A stretch of DNA of 64,000 nt from assembly GCA_019022495.1 (NCBI GenBank), contig JAFEKR010000009.1:310001-374000 (forward strand). Direction: 5' to 3'. This document shows positions 22,500 to 34,207 of this stretch, in pieces; position 1 is the stretch's first letter; each line of letters begins with the position of its first letter. Below the pieces are notes generated by a model. That model saw only the letters and a program-made list of their open reading frames with translations. It was not told the DNA's origin and made no database searches. Both the position numbers and the translations under genes were made by a program. This DNA comes from Epichloe hybrida. Lineage: Eukaryota > Ascomycota > Sordariomycetes > Hypocreales > Clavicipitaceae.

Positions 22500-25400
22500 C
22501 TCTTTAGTATACTTTAGGTTTATATATATAAAGAGAGAGATTCTAATAATAAAAATACTTCTAAGGCCTCTTTCTTTATAGCTTCTATAGCTATTACTAA
22601 TAATAAGGGATTAGTAATCTTAGGGGCTAACTTTATTATAAAGGTATAAGTACTTAGTAGCTATATAATAAATTATTTAAGTTATCTAAGTAAATTAACT
22701 TTATTTTCTAATATCTTAAGTATATTAAGTTATAAAATATAACTACCTTATATTAACTTTATTACTTAGCTATTACTTATAGTTATTAATAATTTCTCTA
22801 GTAATAAAATCCCTTTTTAATACCTAAGAATTCTTTAAAGTATTATAGCTCTTTTATTTAACTAGATATTTATAATACTTTCTATTATAGTAGTATAAAA
22901 TAATTCTCTTAACTTTAAACTCTTATTTATTATCTTTAATAGTATCTTATAATAAGAATATATTTTCTATATTTATTAGGTTTCCTTTAAAAGGTTTAAG
23001 ACTAGTAATATTAAATATATTATATAATTAAGTTCTAGGTAGTAATTTTAATTAATATACTAATGTATAACTCCTAATTACCTTTTTAATCTTATAAGGC
23101 CTTATATACTTTATAGCTAGCTTATTACTAGGGTGTCTTAGGTTAATATTTTTTATTAATAATAAAATATAATTACTAACTTTAAACCTTATTAGAGTTT
23201 TTTTCTAATTATAATATTTTTTATACTAAGTCTATAAGTTACTTAAAAGTTACTTAATTATAGTATGCTTTTCTTTTAGTACTAAAATCCTACTTTTAGC
23301 TTAATTATTTACTAAAGGGATATTTACTATTACTTACTATAGACCTCTAGGATTATAACCTTATAATACCTTTACTAGTGTGTAACTATATATTAAGTAA
23401 TTACTTATATTATATATAAACTACGCTATTAATAGGTTATTTACTTAATTAGTCTATTTAGCATAAGTAAAAGCCCTTAAATAATATTCTAAGACCTAGT
23501 TTAAACGTTTTATTTAACTATTTATTTAGGGGTAAAAAGTAGTGCTAAGTAACTGCTTTATTATAAGAAAATAATAAAAAGTTATCTAGAAATCACTAGT
23601 AAATATAAAACCTTAGTCTATTATAATACTTTCTAGGGCTTTATAGTCTTTAAAAATATATTCTAAGAACATAGTTACTAGCCTATTACTAGTTAGTTAT
23701 ATTAAAATAGGGATGTAAATACTGTATTTTATAGAATAGTTAATAATAACTAAAATTACATTATAAGTCTAATTTAAATCTTTTACTAGTAAAAGTCTAG
23801 TAATAAAATCTATTAATAATTCTTAAAAGGGGTAATTAAGCACTAGTAATATAGCTAGCTTACTATATAGTTTATAATACCTTAGTTTTAAAGTCTAATA
23901 ATTTATATAAGTACTAATATATACCTTTATATCTTTCTTTATTATTAGCTAATAATATTAATTTATAATCTAATAAAGAGTTTTACTTACTCCTTAGTGC
24001 CTAGTAATAAGGTTATTATAAGTTAGTAATAAAATTTCTTTTCTTATACTTAGAGAAATAAAAATATAATTCTTAAATATTAATAGCTTAGAGAGTTTAA
24101 TTAACTATATTTAGGATATAGATATATTACTACTTTTAAGTAACTTTAATTAAGCTATAGTAAAGTCATTACCTTACTATACTTTATATAATAAGACTTA
24201 AATTAGGGGTTTTAATTCTAAGCTCTTTTCTAGAAAGTTAGAGTTAAACTTAGAAAAGGTTCTTTAAATAAATTAAATTCTAGCTATAATATCTCTATAA
24301 GTAATTAGTTTAATAAATACTTCTAGTCTTATAAGGATATAAATAAGTAATATTTTTAAGGGGCGCCCTTATTACTTACTAGTAATAACCTATACTAGTT
24401 TATCCCTATTAGAAATAGCTAGTCTAATAGGAAAATTAAAATAATTAAGTAATAAATAATATATATACTAGGTACTAATAGTATTACTATAGCTAGCTTA
24501 TTACTTATTAATAAAAGTATAAAAAGTATTAAATAACCTTACTAATATAACTCTTCTAAGATTATCTAGATTATTAGGTTCTTTAGGAATATAGTTAAAG
24601 TTATAATTTTTTAAAACCCTAGATATTAGTAATATTATTATAGTGTTATTATTGTTAAAAATAAGACCTATTTTTAGCCCTTTCTAGTTAAAGGACCTTT
24701 CTATTACTAGCTTGCATTACAAGCCTAACAGCTGCGACTGACTGTGTGGATGACTAATCCAAATCAATTATCAATTGTGAATTATTCAATTGCGTTGTGG
24801 CTACAAGCGCAGCCACAACCATAACGCCACTAGTAATTAGGTAAGCTAGGGTGACGTAAGCAGGTTACCCTATAGCTATCTTTAACAGCGATTTTCTCTT
24901 TAACTAGAGGTCGTACAAAAGTCTTGTATATAGCAAATTAAAGCTAGAAGACAGGGCTTTTATTTTATGCAGGAATATTTTTTAAACTAAAATTTAGTGC
25001 ATACGGGTTGCTAGTTTGTATGGTGGTGAGTCGATTTTTTGGATTTTACATACAAATGAATTTTGCGGAAAACAAAAAGTAGCCTATAAGACCTTTTTAG
25101 CGGTCTGGATCCACTAATACGGTTAGTAGGTATATGAGAGGAAGAAGATCTTTTCAATCTAGCTAGATAGCTAGGCCTCTTAATCTAACAGCCGCATTGC
25201 CTATATAATATCACTAAAATCAATTCTATTAGTATATAAGATATCGTAAAAGTTATCTAGATTGAATTCTATTAGTTGATAACTGCCGAAACCTTCCATT
25301 GCGTTACGTTGAATATTTCAACGTGGTGGTTCTACTAGTCCCTAACCGTAGAGCTGCACCTGTACAGCTGTTGCTAGCTGGCAACTAGCTCCCTACATTT

Positions 25401-28400
25401 CAATAATTATAACTAACTATTAGTTATATTAAGTAATGTTTTTATAGAGCCTATAGCATTAATAATATACTATAGTGTTTTTATCTCTTAGTATTTATAA
25501 ATTTAAATAAAAAGGTAAGAAGTTATATAGGTATAACTTTCTCTTTCCTTACCTTACTTATAAAATCTAGTTTTCTTAAAAGTAAGTTAGTAGGATTTAA
25601 TTTCCTTATATAATATATAATATATAATCTTAAAATTAAAAGAATAAAGCTTATTAAGCATAGTTACTTACTTACTAGTAAGCTTAGGCTTTATAGTAAG
25701 GTACTTATAGTTTAAATAATCTATAATAACTTTAATTATATAAGCTAAATAAGCAAGATAGTGTCTCTATATATAAAAAGCCTCTTAGATAGCTAATAAT
25801 TCACTATTAGGTATTAAATATTATAATTTAGTATTAGTTATTTTCCTTAATATAAATATAACTAGGTACTAGTAACCTAGCACTAATATTATAAGTATAG
25901 CCTTAATTATATATCTAGATATATTTGTCTCTACTCTAAGATATATAAGTAAGTTAAAATACACTAAAATTAGCGCTTTCTAAAATCTTTATTAAAGCTC
26001 TCTAAACATTACTAGCTTATAGGGTTTTAGTTTAAATATTACTAGTTAATTCCCTCTAAGGTAATCTATTAATAAGATAATAACTTTACTATACCATTTA
26101 ATAAAATAGTAATAAAATCTAGTAAAACTAAGAAATAACTAAATATTAAAAACACTATATAGTATTAGCTAAGTTATAATTACTTTAACTCTTACTAAGT
26201 CTATTATAATACCTTTCTTTAATATCTTAAAGCCTAAAAATTTAACTTCCTTAACTAAAAATTAACACTTCTTAAGGTTAATAAAAAGACTTATCTCTCT
26301 AAACCTATATAAAACTTATTTAATATACTTTATATAATCTTTAACCTTACTACTATATATTAGTATATTATCTAGATAAATAATATAGGTCTTATTAATA
26401 AGTCCTTTAAGAGTATTATTAATATACTCTTAAAAAGTTACTAGTATATTAACTAGTTTAAATAGTATTACTAGATATTTAAAGTAGCTATATTAATAAT
26501 AAAACACTATTTTCTACTTATTACCTAAGTAAATATATAGCTAGTAATATATATCTTTTAAATCTAGGACTATAAAAATAACTACGCTTACTAATTAATT
26601 AAGAATTTTAGTAATAAAGGGTAAAGAAGCCTTATTCTTAATTATAATCTTATTTAAGCCCTTATAATCTATATAAAGCCTTAATTTCCCTTCTTTCTTT
26701 AGAATAAATAAAATTAGGGCTTTAGCTAGGCTAACTAATCTTCTAATTTACCCTTTAAGCTATATACTTATAAGGTACTCTCTAAGAATCTCTAGCTCTC
26801 TCTTAGCTAAATTATATATAAGCCCCTAAGGTAATGTTTTCCCTTTTTCTAATTTAATTATATAAGTATAACCTCCTAGTTTAAGAAGCTTACTTACTAA
26901 CTCTTTAGAAAAAATATCTATAAACTCTCTATATTCTTCTAGGATTATTAGTATAAGGCACTTAGTGCTCTTATCCTAATTTAATATAGCTTCTTTACTA
27001 CTTATATTTTCTAAAATTAGTATAACTATAATACCTTTACTTTTTTACTATAAATAAGCATACTCTAGGATTTATATAGTTACTTTACTATTTATTTATA
27101 TATCTATTATTACTAGGTCCTTTAATTAGCCTTTTCCTTTTTAATTTTTATTTTCTAGAATACTTAGCTTAATCTTTATTACTTCTAATAATAAAGTAAC
27201 TACTACTATTTTTTTCTCTTTATATACTTACTACTTACTATAAGTAAAGGAAAGATATTTTATTACTAGATATCTCTAGTATTTATACTCCTAATATATA
27301 ATTATAGGTAAATATTCTTTAATCTAGTTTATATCTAGAATTATCCCTTTATCTATATTAGTAATAAAGTAACTAACTTAGTAAACCTTTATAAATCCTA
27401 TACTATCTTTTATCTTAACTAATTTTTTTAGAATTCCTTAATATAAAATTACTTTTTTACTTATACTCTTTAATATTCTATCTAATTAAATTATATTTTC
27501 CTAATCCTTTTTTAATAATAATTTTAGATAAATTATTAAAGACTATATACCTATATTAAATAGCACTTATATAGCTAACTACTAGTTATCTTATTATAAA
27601 GATACTTATATTCTTATTTTATTATCTATAGGGTATTCTATAGTAAGATTATATTCCTAGGTTTATACTAATTAAACTAGTATTATATTAGGAGATATAG
27701 CTTTATTATTACTTTCCCTTATGCTTCTTAGTTATATATTTAGTACTTTTATAAGTAAAATAATCTAGTGCTTAATAAGTTAGTATAGTATACCTAGGCT
27801 TTTTATATTTATAGTATACTAGGGATAATCTTTTCCCTTAGTCTTTACTTTATTACTATGCCTTATTTATAAGTAATATAAAATAAGAGTATTACCTTTT
27901 TCTTTTAAAGTCCTAACCTTTTTTATTATTCTAGCCTTATAGTTAGCTTTAGGTTATTAAAATCTCTTAACTAATTATTTACTTCCTTATAGTATTATTT
28001 AAGCTATTTAAAAAGATTATAATTCTTAGATATATAAGGATTTCTTTAGGTAACTTAGCTTTTACCTTATCCTAATATATCTTTTACCTAAGATTTAGTA
28101 ATAACCTTATTACTTCTAAGTATACTTATATTTATTATTCTAGTTTTTAACTATTCTAGAAAATTTACCTAGGTAATTAATAAATAATCTATATACTATT
28201 ATAGCTATATAATATATTTACTATTACTTTATATTACTAGCTAGGTAGCTACTTATATATACTACCTTAGTTATATTATCCTTAAAGGTATAGTAATCTA
28301 ATTTAAATAGTATATCTAAGTTTACTAAGAAATTCTATAGGCTTTTATATATTTCCCCTTTATATATAGGCATTTTTATCTATATTTTAATAAGACTACC

Positions 28401-28870
28401 TTACTATATAATTACTACTATATTACTATAAACTATAGGTAAGATTATAGCTAATATTTAAGAAGTAATTATAAGTCTAGATTAAGGGGTAATTATAGGT
28501 CTAGTTTAAGATTTAACTAATCCTAGATTTGCCTTAAGCTCTCTAATTTATGCCTTTATTTATAAGATCTATTATTTTCTCTAAAGGTAATATAGCTTAG
28601 ATTATATAACCTTATAGCATTACTATGATACCCTTTTTTCTTTAGTTATATTATCTATATCTTTACCTAAATTAGGATTAAGTAGTATTTATTACACCCT
28701 ATTATTATTTATAGTTCTAGATTATAAGGGTTCTTTATTTTCCTAATTATCTATAGCTTTATTATTATAAGGTACTAGTGTGTTTCTTATAAATCTTTAG
28801 AGTATTAGCTATATAATAATCTAGCTAATAGTTTATATTCTTAAAAAGGTTAAGAGAGATTAATTTATTA
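22500..28870 (-). mobile_element. Ty3/gypsy LTR retrotransposon relic, RIP-mutated
   Basis: On the minus strand the order of decayed domains fits a gypsy element. Gag and protease-like sequence lies at about 27500-28300. Reverse transcriptase at about 26350-26400 reads YIIYLDNILIY, the catalytic YLDDIL with the second Asp turned to Asn. RNase H is at about 25550-25950 (ETNISRYIIKAIL ... NSELLAIQEAFQY). Integrase core is at about 23350-23620 (STTFHPQINSQIKRLNQ-like after ignoring stops). Stops correspond to Q codons hit by C-to-T. A 0.7-kb less damaged island splits the RNase H to integrase part. The right end abuts the zinc-knuckle exon with no LTR recognised. It cannot encode a working product. 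Confidence 0.75.
24700..25410. repeat. less-mutated island inside gypsy relic
   Basis: Base composition here is clearly less AT-rich than the surroundings. The segment contains perfect palindromes, GTTGTGGCT/AGCCACAAC (24794-24819) and ACGTTGAATATTTCAACGT (about 25303-25321). One end reads TGTAGGGAGC on the minus strand, like a retroelement LTR start. It may be a younger insertion such as a solo LTR. I could not define a target duplication. Confidence 0.45.
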
Positions 28871-28875
28871 TCAGT

Positions 28876-29151
28876 CGAGATTGTCCAGAACCGAAGGACT
28901 GTACGTATTCTCGCAGTTTTTGAAACGTAAAAAAATCGACCAATACTGACCTTACCACAGGGAGCAAAGTGCAATGCTCCAACTGCCAACAGTACGGACA
29001 TACCAAGGTGCGCTGTAAAGAGCCTCTTGTGGAAGAGGATGATGGCTTCGGTCAAGCTGGTGACAACTCGAATGCCAACGGCGGCGATTCTTCCTGGCCT
29101 TCTGGTGATGGAAACACGGAAACTGCTGCCGCGGCAGACTGTGGTTGGTAA
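28876..29151 (+). pseudogene. 3' remnant of a zinc-knuckle (CCHC) protein gene
   Basis: Two exons remain: up to 28900 and 28961-29151, with an intron at 28901-28960 (GTACGT donor, CCACAG acceptor). Joined they read RDCPEPKDWSKVQCSNC and on to the knuckle C-x2-C-x4-H-x4-C (CSNC, YGH, TKVRC), then an acidic Gly/Asn/Asp-rich tail ending in GW. This is the usual C-terminus of fungal multi-knuckle nucleic-acid-binding proteins (CnjB/Gis2-like), which carry many CCHC units upstream. Upstream of about 28872 the sequence is RIP-type AT-rich DNA with a stop at 28861-28863, so the start and most knuckles are absent here. The 5' part was searched for left of the block and not found. Probably non-functional. 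Confidence 0.75.
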
Positions 29152-29632
29152 TTCGATGTGCCTTGACGACTAGGAGCTCTTCTGCCCTGGCTCTTTTCAT
29201 TGCGACCTGCATTGCTATCACGCACAGACACTCCAATTTAAGTTGGAACTTTTTGTTTTCACTCTGCGCGTATATACGAGACAAGCAAAACAGATGACGA
29301 GATGGCGTTGTCGTCACTCTAATGAGCTGGTTCGATAGTTTTCTGCAATCAAATCAGTTGACGTTATTCCCCGAACTTCTTTGTCCTTGTCGTTTAAGTA
29401 AGTAATTACACGGAAAGAAGTTGATGTGCTACACCCTATTGGTTAAACCGTGGCGCCCACCCCCGCATCTAGCCCATCTAGCCGGGGACCTCTTTGACTG
29501 GCCATAACCTTTCGGTCGATGGTGGTACATGTAGACTACAAATGACGGTTGTTTCCAACGTCAATCGGGCGGAAAAGGGTTCTGTCTCGATTCCAAGTTC
29601 CCATCTTCCATTCTGCGTGACCTCGTGACAAG
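29152..29632. other. intergenic region between zinc-knuckle remnant and GST-like gene
   Basis: This 481-bp non-coding stretch serves as the 3' flank of the truncated gene and the promoter of the GST-like gene. An ATTGGTTAAACC segment near 29439 contains a CCAAT box on the minus strand. Nothing else is recognised. Confidence 0.5.
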
Positions 29633-30506
29633 ATGGCTGAAGATGAGATTGTGCTCTACCACTACGCATACTCGCCGTATGCCCGACGCATCATCTGGTA
29701 TCTCGCCTTGCGAGGCATCCCATACGTCCAATGTGTATGTTGACGTCCGAAACTGCGCAATTCATTGTTCCCTGACGATGGAGCTAACAAAAAGACAAAC
29801 GCAGAACCAACCACCCGTGATGCCCCGTCCAGACGTAGCCCGTCTAGGGATCGGCTACCGACGTATCCCCATCCTCGCCATCGGCAGAGACATCTATCTC
29901 GATACCCGGCTTCAACTCCAAAAGCTGGAGAAGCTCGACACCTCAGCGCCCCGACTGGGCTCCGCCTCGGCCGAGCACCGCGCCATAGAGCGCCTCCTCT
30001 CCAATCTCATCAACGACGCCGGCATCTTCCACTGGGCGGCCGCCCTCCTGCCCGCTAGCCTCCCGCTCCTCCAGGATCCCAAGTTCCAGAAGGATCGCGA
30101 GGACTTCACGGGCGCGGAGGCGAAGCGGACGCCCGAGCGCGACGCGCGCGTCCAGCCCGTTGCGCTGCGCGAAATCGCCTCCGTCTTCCACTTCCTGGAG
30201 GGCACCCTCCTCGCCGACGGGCGGGAATGGGTCCTCGGCACCCCGTCTCCCGGTCTCGCGGACATAGAAGCCGTGTGGCCGCTCCACTGGCTGGCCGGCG
30301 TGCCTGGCGCGCTCCCGGGGGGCAAGTTCTCGCCGGAGGTGTACCCCCGTGTGTACGCGTGGATAGACAGGTTCGACAAGGCCGTGCAGGAGGCGCGGAG
30401 GAAGGCCGGGAGGCAAGGGAGGGTCAAGGGCGAGGAGGCGAGTCGCTCGATTGTTGGGTCGGGGTACCACGACGAGGAGGTGGATGTTGATGCGACGGAC
30501 TTTTGA
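29633..30506 (+). CDS. glutathione S-transferase-like protein (GST N-terminal fold plus helical domain)
   Basis: Exons 29633-29734 and 29805-30506 encode 267 aa up to the first stop. The intron has a GTATGT donor, a GCTAAC branch and a CGCAG acceptor. The N-terminus (IVLYHYAYSPYARRIIWYLALRGIPYV) is a thioredoxin-fold GST domain with the S/Y-P-Y-A-R helix start. Later parts (MPRPDVARLGIGYRRIPILAIGRDIYLDTRLQ split over residues 39-70) complete that fold, with the cis-Pro loop at RIPIL and the D-T/S motif. Residues about 90-230 are an all-helical GST C-terminal domain. The enzyme would bind glutathione or a related thiol, cytosolic, substrate unknown. The frame ends early relative to the family: a conserved C-terminal extension continues in another frame (next entry). 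Confidence 0.78.
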
Positions 30507-30708
30507 GGCTGTCAGTTTGGGGCTTGCGCGGGGGGATGAGGTGCTGGTTGGGCCGACGGACATGGGGAGTTCGGGAAAGGATGTGGGGAGGCTGGTTGGG
30601 CTGAGTGACGAGGAGGTTGTGTATGAGACGAGGGGGGAGGATGGGGTGGTGAGGGTTCATGCGCCGAGGCATGGGTTCAGGGTTAGGAGGAATGGGGGGA
30701 AGTTGTGA
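30504..30708 (+). pseudogene. frame-displaced C-terminal extension of the GST-like gene
   Basis: Immediately after the stop, an overlapping frame reads EAVSLGLARGDEVLVGPTD, then VGRLVGLSDEEVVYE and RVHAPRHGFRV. This small beta-rich extension is what I expect after the GST fold in fungal homologues. A TTTT run at 30501-30504 sits exactly at the break. One T fewer would fuse the two frames (DATD-F-E-A-V). This is either a genuine disabling frameshift or a homopolymer sequencing error. No intron with good splice sites explains the switch. Confidence 0.65.
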
Positions 30709-33261
30709 GTTTTTTCAGGGAGAGTTGGTGATGATGGTCGTCTGAGTACTCCGTAGTGTTGTAGATGACTTTTGGGGAAACTACGTGGTGTTTTTGCAAA
30801 TGGCTGGATTGGTGTGGGTTCTTGACATGGACATGACGCCTGGATGGTAATAGTTTGTGTTTTTTTTTTTTTTTGGCATAGTTTTTGATGATGGGCTGGT
30901 TTTGAAAAAAATAGGTTGCGAGGAGTTTTTCGGCCATGTGTTGACTGGCGGACGAGTTATCCCGTTGTCGTGTACTTACCCTACAGAAACATGTGTATTC
31001 AAACAAGAGGTGTTGATCTATTTTTAGTTTTTTTTTGCACTCATTGGTTGTGGCCAATGCGTCTAATCTTAAGTTTCTCTTGTTTGAATCACAATTCGAC
31101 ATGAAGGCAAAACGTTTGGACATCCGTTTGTGTGTTCAGTGGGCTACATCATGTTCGGTATTTCAAATTTCCATGCAAGAGCCCAAGAGGAACTCTAAAG
31201 CAAATCTCCAAGTCAGTTCACCATCTAGGAGAGGGGCTTTCGGAAGGTAGCCCTACATGTCGAGTACCTATGTAGGATCTGGAGCAGAGGGGTGACGCCA
31301 AGTCGATAATTGTTTGTAACGATGCTCGATCTGATAACCCTCTGATGATGCCATTCAGATCAAATGTCTGATATAAATTTATGGCACACTCCCTCGATGG
31401 CCAGTCGCTTCACGCGCGCCAAGAATGTGCCCCGCCCGCTTTCTCATCGATATGCGGAACATGGGAGTCGTTATCACTCAGCAGATGAAAATCAATCTAG
31501 CCATGTATGCATGTATGTAGGCACGGCCAGCCAGGGCGAGACATTGAGCGATGCGTCCGTCTCCTCAGGGGGTGAAACATGCGGTTATGTAAAAATGTTT
31601 AAGATGCATCGTAGACACAAGACGGACTAGCGAAAAGCGAAAAGCGAAAAGAGAGAGGGGCGTCGTCATGTTAAGCACGGGTGCACGACGCGCGCAATTG
31701 TGACGTAAGAATGTCGTGTGTAAAAAGTGTCGCGGCAGAACCCAGCATGCTTGCGCGCGGCGCGTACCATCAAACGTCTGTCTACATATGTACCGTGACC
31801 AAAAACTCTGCGTCCGGATTAATTCATTGCTTTTCGCTGCACAAACAACACATGCAATTACATGTATGAACAGCGCTCGAATCGCAAGGGGAAAAAAAAA
31901 AAAAGTCGAGGGCATGTAGTTGACGTCATCCAAGGCGAGTTAGCACGACATGGTCCGGCGGGCCCCCTCCCATCCCACCCAAGTTGCCTCACAGTGGAGG
32001 TCTGATGTGAAACGAACAAACGCACTGTGCTTCTCTTTCCAGAAACCAAAGAAGCAGAAATTGCCCCAACTACACCAGACTATACAATACCGTGACGATT
32101 TTAGAGTGACTCTTGCGGTCAATCATATTTGATCACGCACACAAAAACAAGGGAGCAAGTAGAGCGAAAAAAGCCGTCGTTGCCTATGACCAACCCGCCA
32201 GTATTTGTCGTGAGAGGGAGGGTTACTCAGAGGCTGCATGCAGGTCGCTATTGTAAATCAACCAATCCCAGGACTGTCCGAGTACATATGAGCTACATAC
32301 TATGTACTCCGTGCTCGTGTCCCGGCATCTCTACTACATAATCCGTAGTGTCAAGGACGACGCCGAGCCGGAGAAAGATCGTGTCCGAGGTAACTTTCTG
32401 AACAAAGGATGGGCAACTTGGCGACGGATCATGGATCTCGTGTTCGAGAACAATGTTGATAGGTTTCCGCATCGTCTTGTATTACTGCCCTTGTCGATAT
32501 CTGTTGCGAACGCGCCCGTCGGCTGATATGCTGGCCAACGCGTGAGGGTTATTATCAGCAATAATAACGGGTAAAGAACACGTCATTCTGACCTAATGCA
32601 AATCTACATGCAGCCGAGTTGCGCGTCTACTCCGCACTGCAGGCCATGGCGATGCCCTGAAGGGATCGAGGTGCAAATTGTCCTGTCGGTCACGTGCATT
32701 GGAAGCAGAGTCGGAGTTCGTCTGGTTAATATCGCAGAGGTGCAATGAGAGTGGGAATCAACAAGTTTGCAACAAGGCGGAGTGTCAAACACAGTGCGCA
32801 GATCGCCAGCCTTGGACATGCCACCGTGGCACCGTCAGGAACGGTAACGGTCAGGTGCTCTGGTTGCTGCGTCTTTGCACCGTGCGCGGTCAGCCGGATC
32901 GTCGTCGGAGAAGACGCTCCGTGCTGCGCGTCACAGACACGGCCCGGACTCAAGCATGAAATTGGGAGCAGGAGATGGGAGCAACATGAGATGAGGGAGG
33001 CACTTTGATGCTGCAAAAAGTGCAAAATGGACTGTCGAGTGCGTTTCCGCCACGCATCATGTATTGGAGTGCGGCAGAGGGCTACTGGCTAGATGGGTTG
33101 CTCGAGATAAAGTCGGTCGGTCAAGCGAGCCCAGACGGAAACGTTGATGTAGTGTACACATGACCAAGTACCAAGTTACATGTATATCCACGGTTCACGT
33201 TCACATCGCGATTCCTCTTCCTATTGCTATCCATTTACATATCCCGCCGCCAGACAGATCC

Positions 33262-33357
33262 GTGACCGTAACCGTAACCGTACCTGTAACCGTAACCGTA
33301 ACCGTACCTGTAACCGTAACCGTAACCGTACCTGTAACCGTAACCGTAACCGTATGT
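33262..33357. repeat. 24-bp minisatellite, four copies
   Basis: Four head-to-tail copies of a 24-bp unit built from (GTAACC)x3 plus GTACCT. The first unit differs by one base and the last ends GTATGT. It is non-coding. Confidence 0.92.
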
Positions 33358-33671
33358 AGTCCGTATAACCGTCATTTTCGCTGTCTCATGCTGCCTCTGA
33401 TGGCGACCCGTGGGCCGTAACATGTGTCCGATTCATGGGCAAATCGACCGATTTCCCGCACAGTGCGAGCACATCGTCACGTGCTGGTTTGTCAGCCGGC
33501 CAGCCAGTCAAGTTCACGGCCGTTGCTCCTTCCCTATCACCTCTTTCAAATTTGCCTCTCTGGACCCGCCCTCGCTGGCCACAGCACCACTAGAAAGAGG
33601 CCCCTTCCAAGACCCCCGGCGCCGCCATTCGCTTTTTTTTTTCTGCGCCTTCTTTTTCGCTGCTTCTCACA

Positions 33672-33688
33672 ACGTCATCTCTGACGTC
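33672..33688. promoter_or_regulatory. paired CRE half-sites upstream of the Atf1-type gene
   Basis: ACGTCA (33672-33677) and TGACGTC (33682-33688) face each other 520-536 bp upstream of the bZIP start codon. ATF/CREB-class factors bind TGACGTCA-type sites, so autoregulation is a reasonable inference. No further evidence is available. Confidence 0.35.
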
Positions 33689-34207
33689 TTTTTCTCTGCA
33701 AACTCACGCCTGAGCCCCCTTCCTGATCGTCGTCTGCTCGACGCATTCCCACTCTCAGCTGCGCGCGCCCGTCCGCATTTGGTTGCAATCGAACGCGCTT
33801 GAGGCCTGCGACGCACACTTATTTTGTATCACTTGTCGTTTTGAGCAAAGACGCTGGTCTGGTCGTTTTTCTCTTTCTCTTCCCTCTCGGCCCGACCGCT
33901 GCGTGGCCCTGCCTGTGCGCTGCTGCTGCGCGCTTGTAAATCTTCGCCCAGCCTAGACAGCGCCGCCGCCTCGGCCTCAGCCTACGGCATTTTAGCCTGC
34001 CCTGCCAGAAATAAACGCCTCTGACATCTTTGTCGACGTCTCTGACCTCATCGCCTGAGGCGCTCCTTTCGTCTTTTCCCATCGACCTCATCGACTCGTG
34101 TCCATCTCACACACTCCACCCCACCCCGTACACGGCGTACCAACCAAGCCCCCCATATCCTACCCCCCCATCACTACTACACTACATCAACGCAGCATTG
34201 TGTCATC

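Larger units (their letters stand above)
17935..28872. repeat. AT-rich, RIP-degraded block 1
   Basis: About 10.9 kb of strongly AT-rich DNA with almost no open frames, stop-riddled in all frames, and TA-dominated. Less damaged islands remain at about 18460-18730, 20200-20340 and 24700-25410. Transposon remnants are readable (Ty3/gypsy on the minus strand) with D-to-N and Q-to-stop type changes as expected from C-to-T on either strand. The right edge abuts coding sequence of a zinc-knuckle gene. No intact gene is present. Confidence 0.92.
30709..34207. other. 3.5-kb intergenic region with minisatellites, upstream of bZIP gene
   Basis: No gene is supported. Contents: poly-T run near 30860, a CATTGG...CCAATG palindrome near 31042-31058, a (GCGAAAA)3 tract near 31631-31650, GTACTCCGTA motifs at 30746 and 32304, a 24-bp minisatellite at 33262-33357, and paired CRE half-sites at 33672-33688. 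The last 0.7 kb is pyrimidine-rich and probably contains the long 5' leader of the bZIP gene. Confidence 0.55.

Noticed and set aside
33262..33357. CRISPR-like array
   Set aside because: Contiguous minisatellite without spacers in a fungal nuclear genome.
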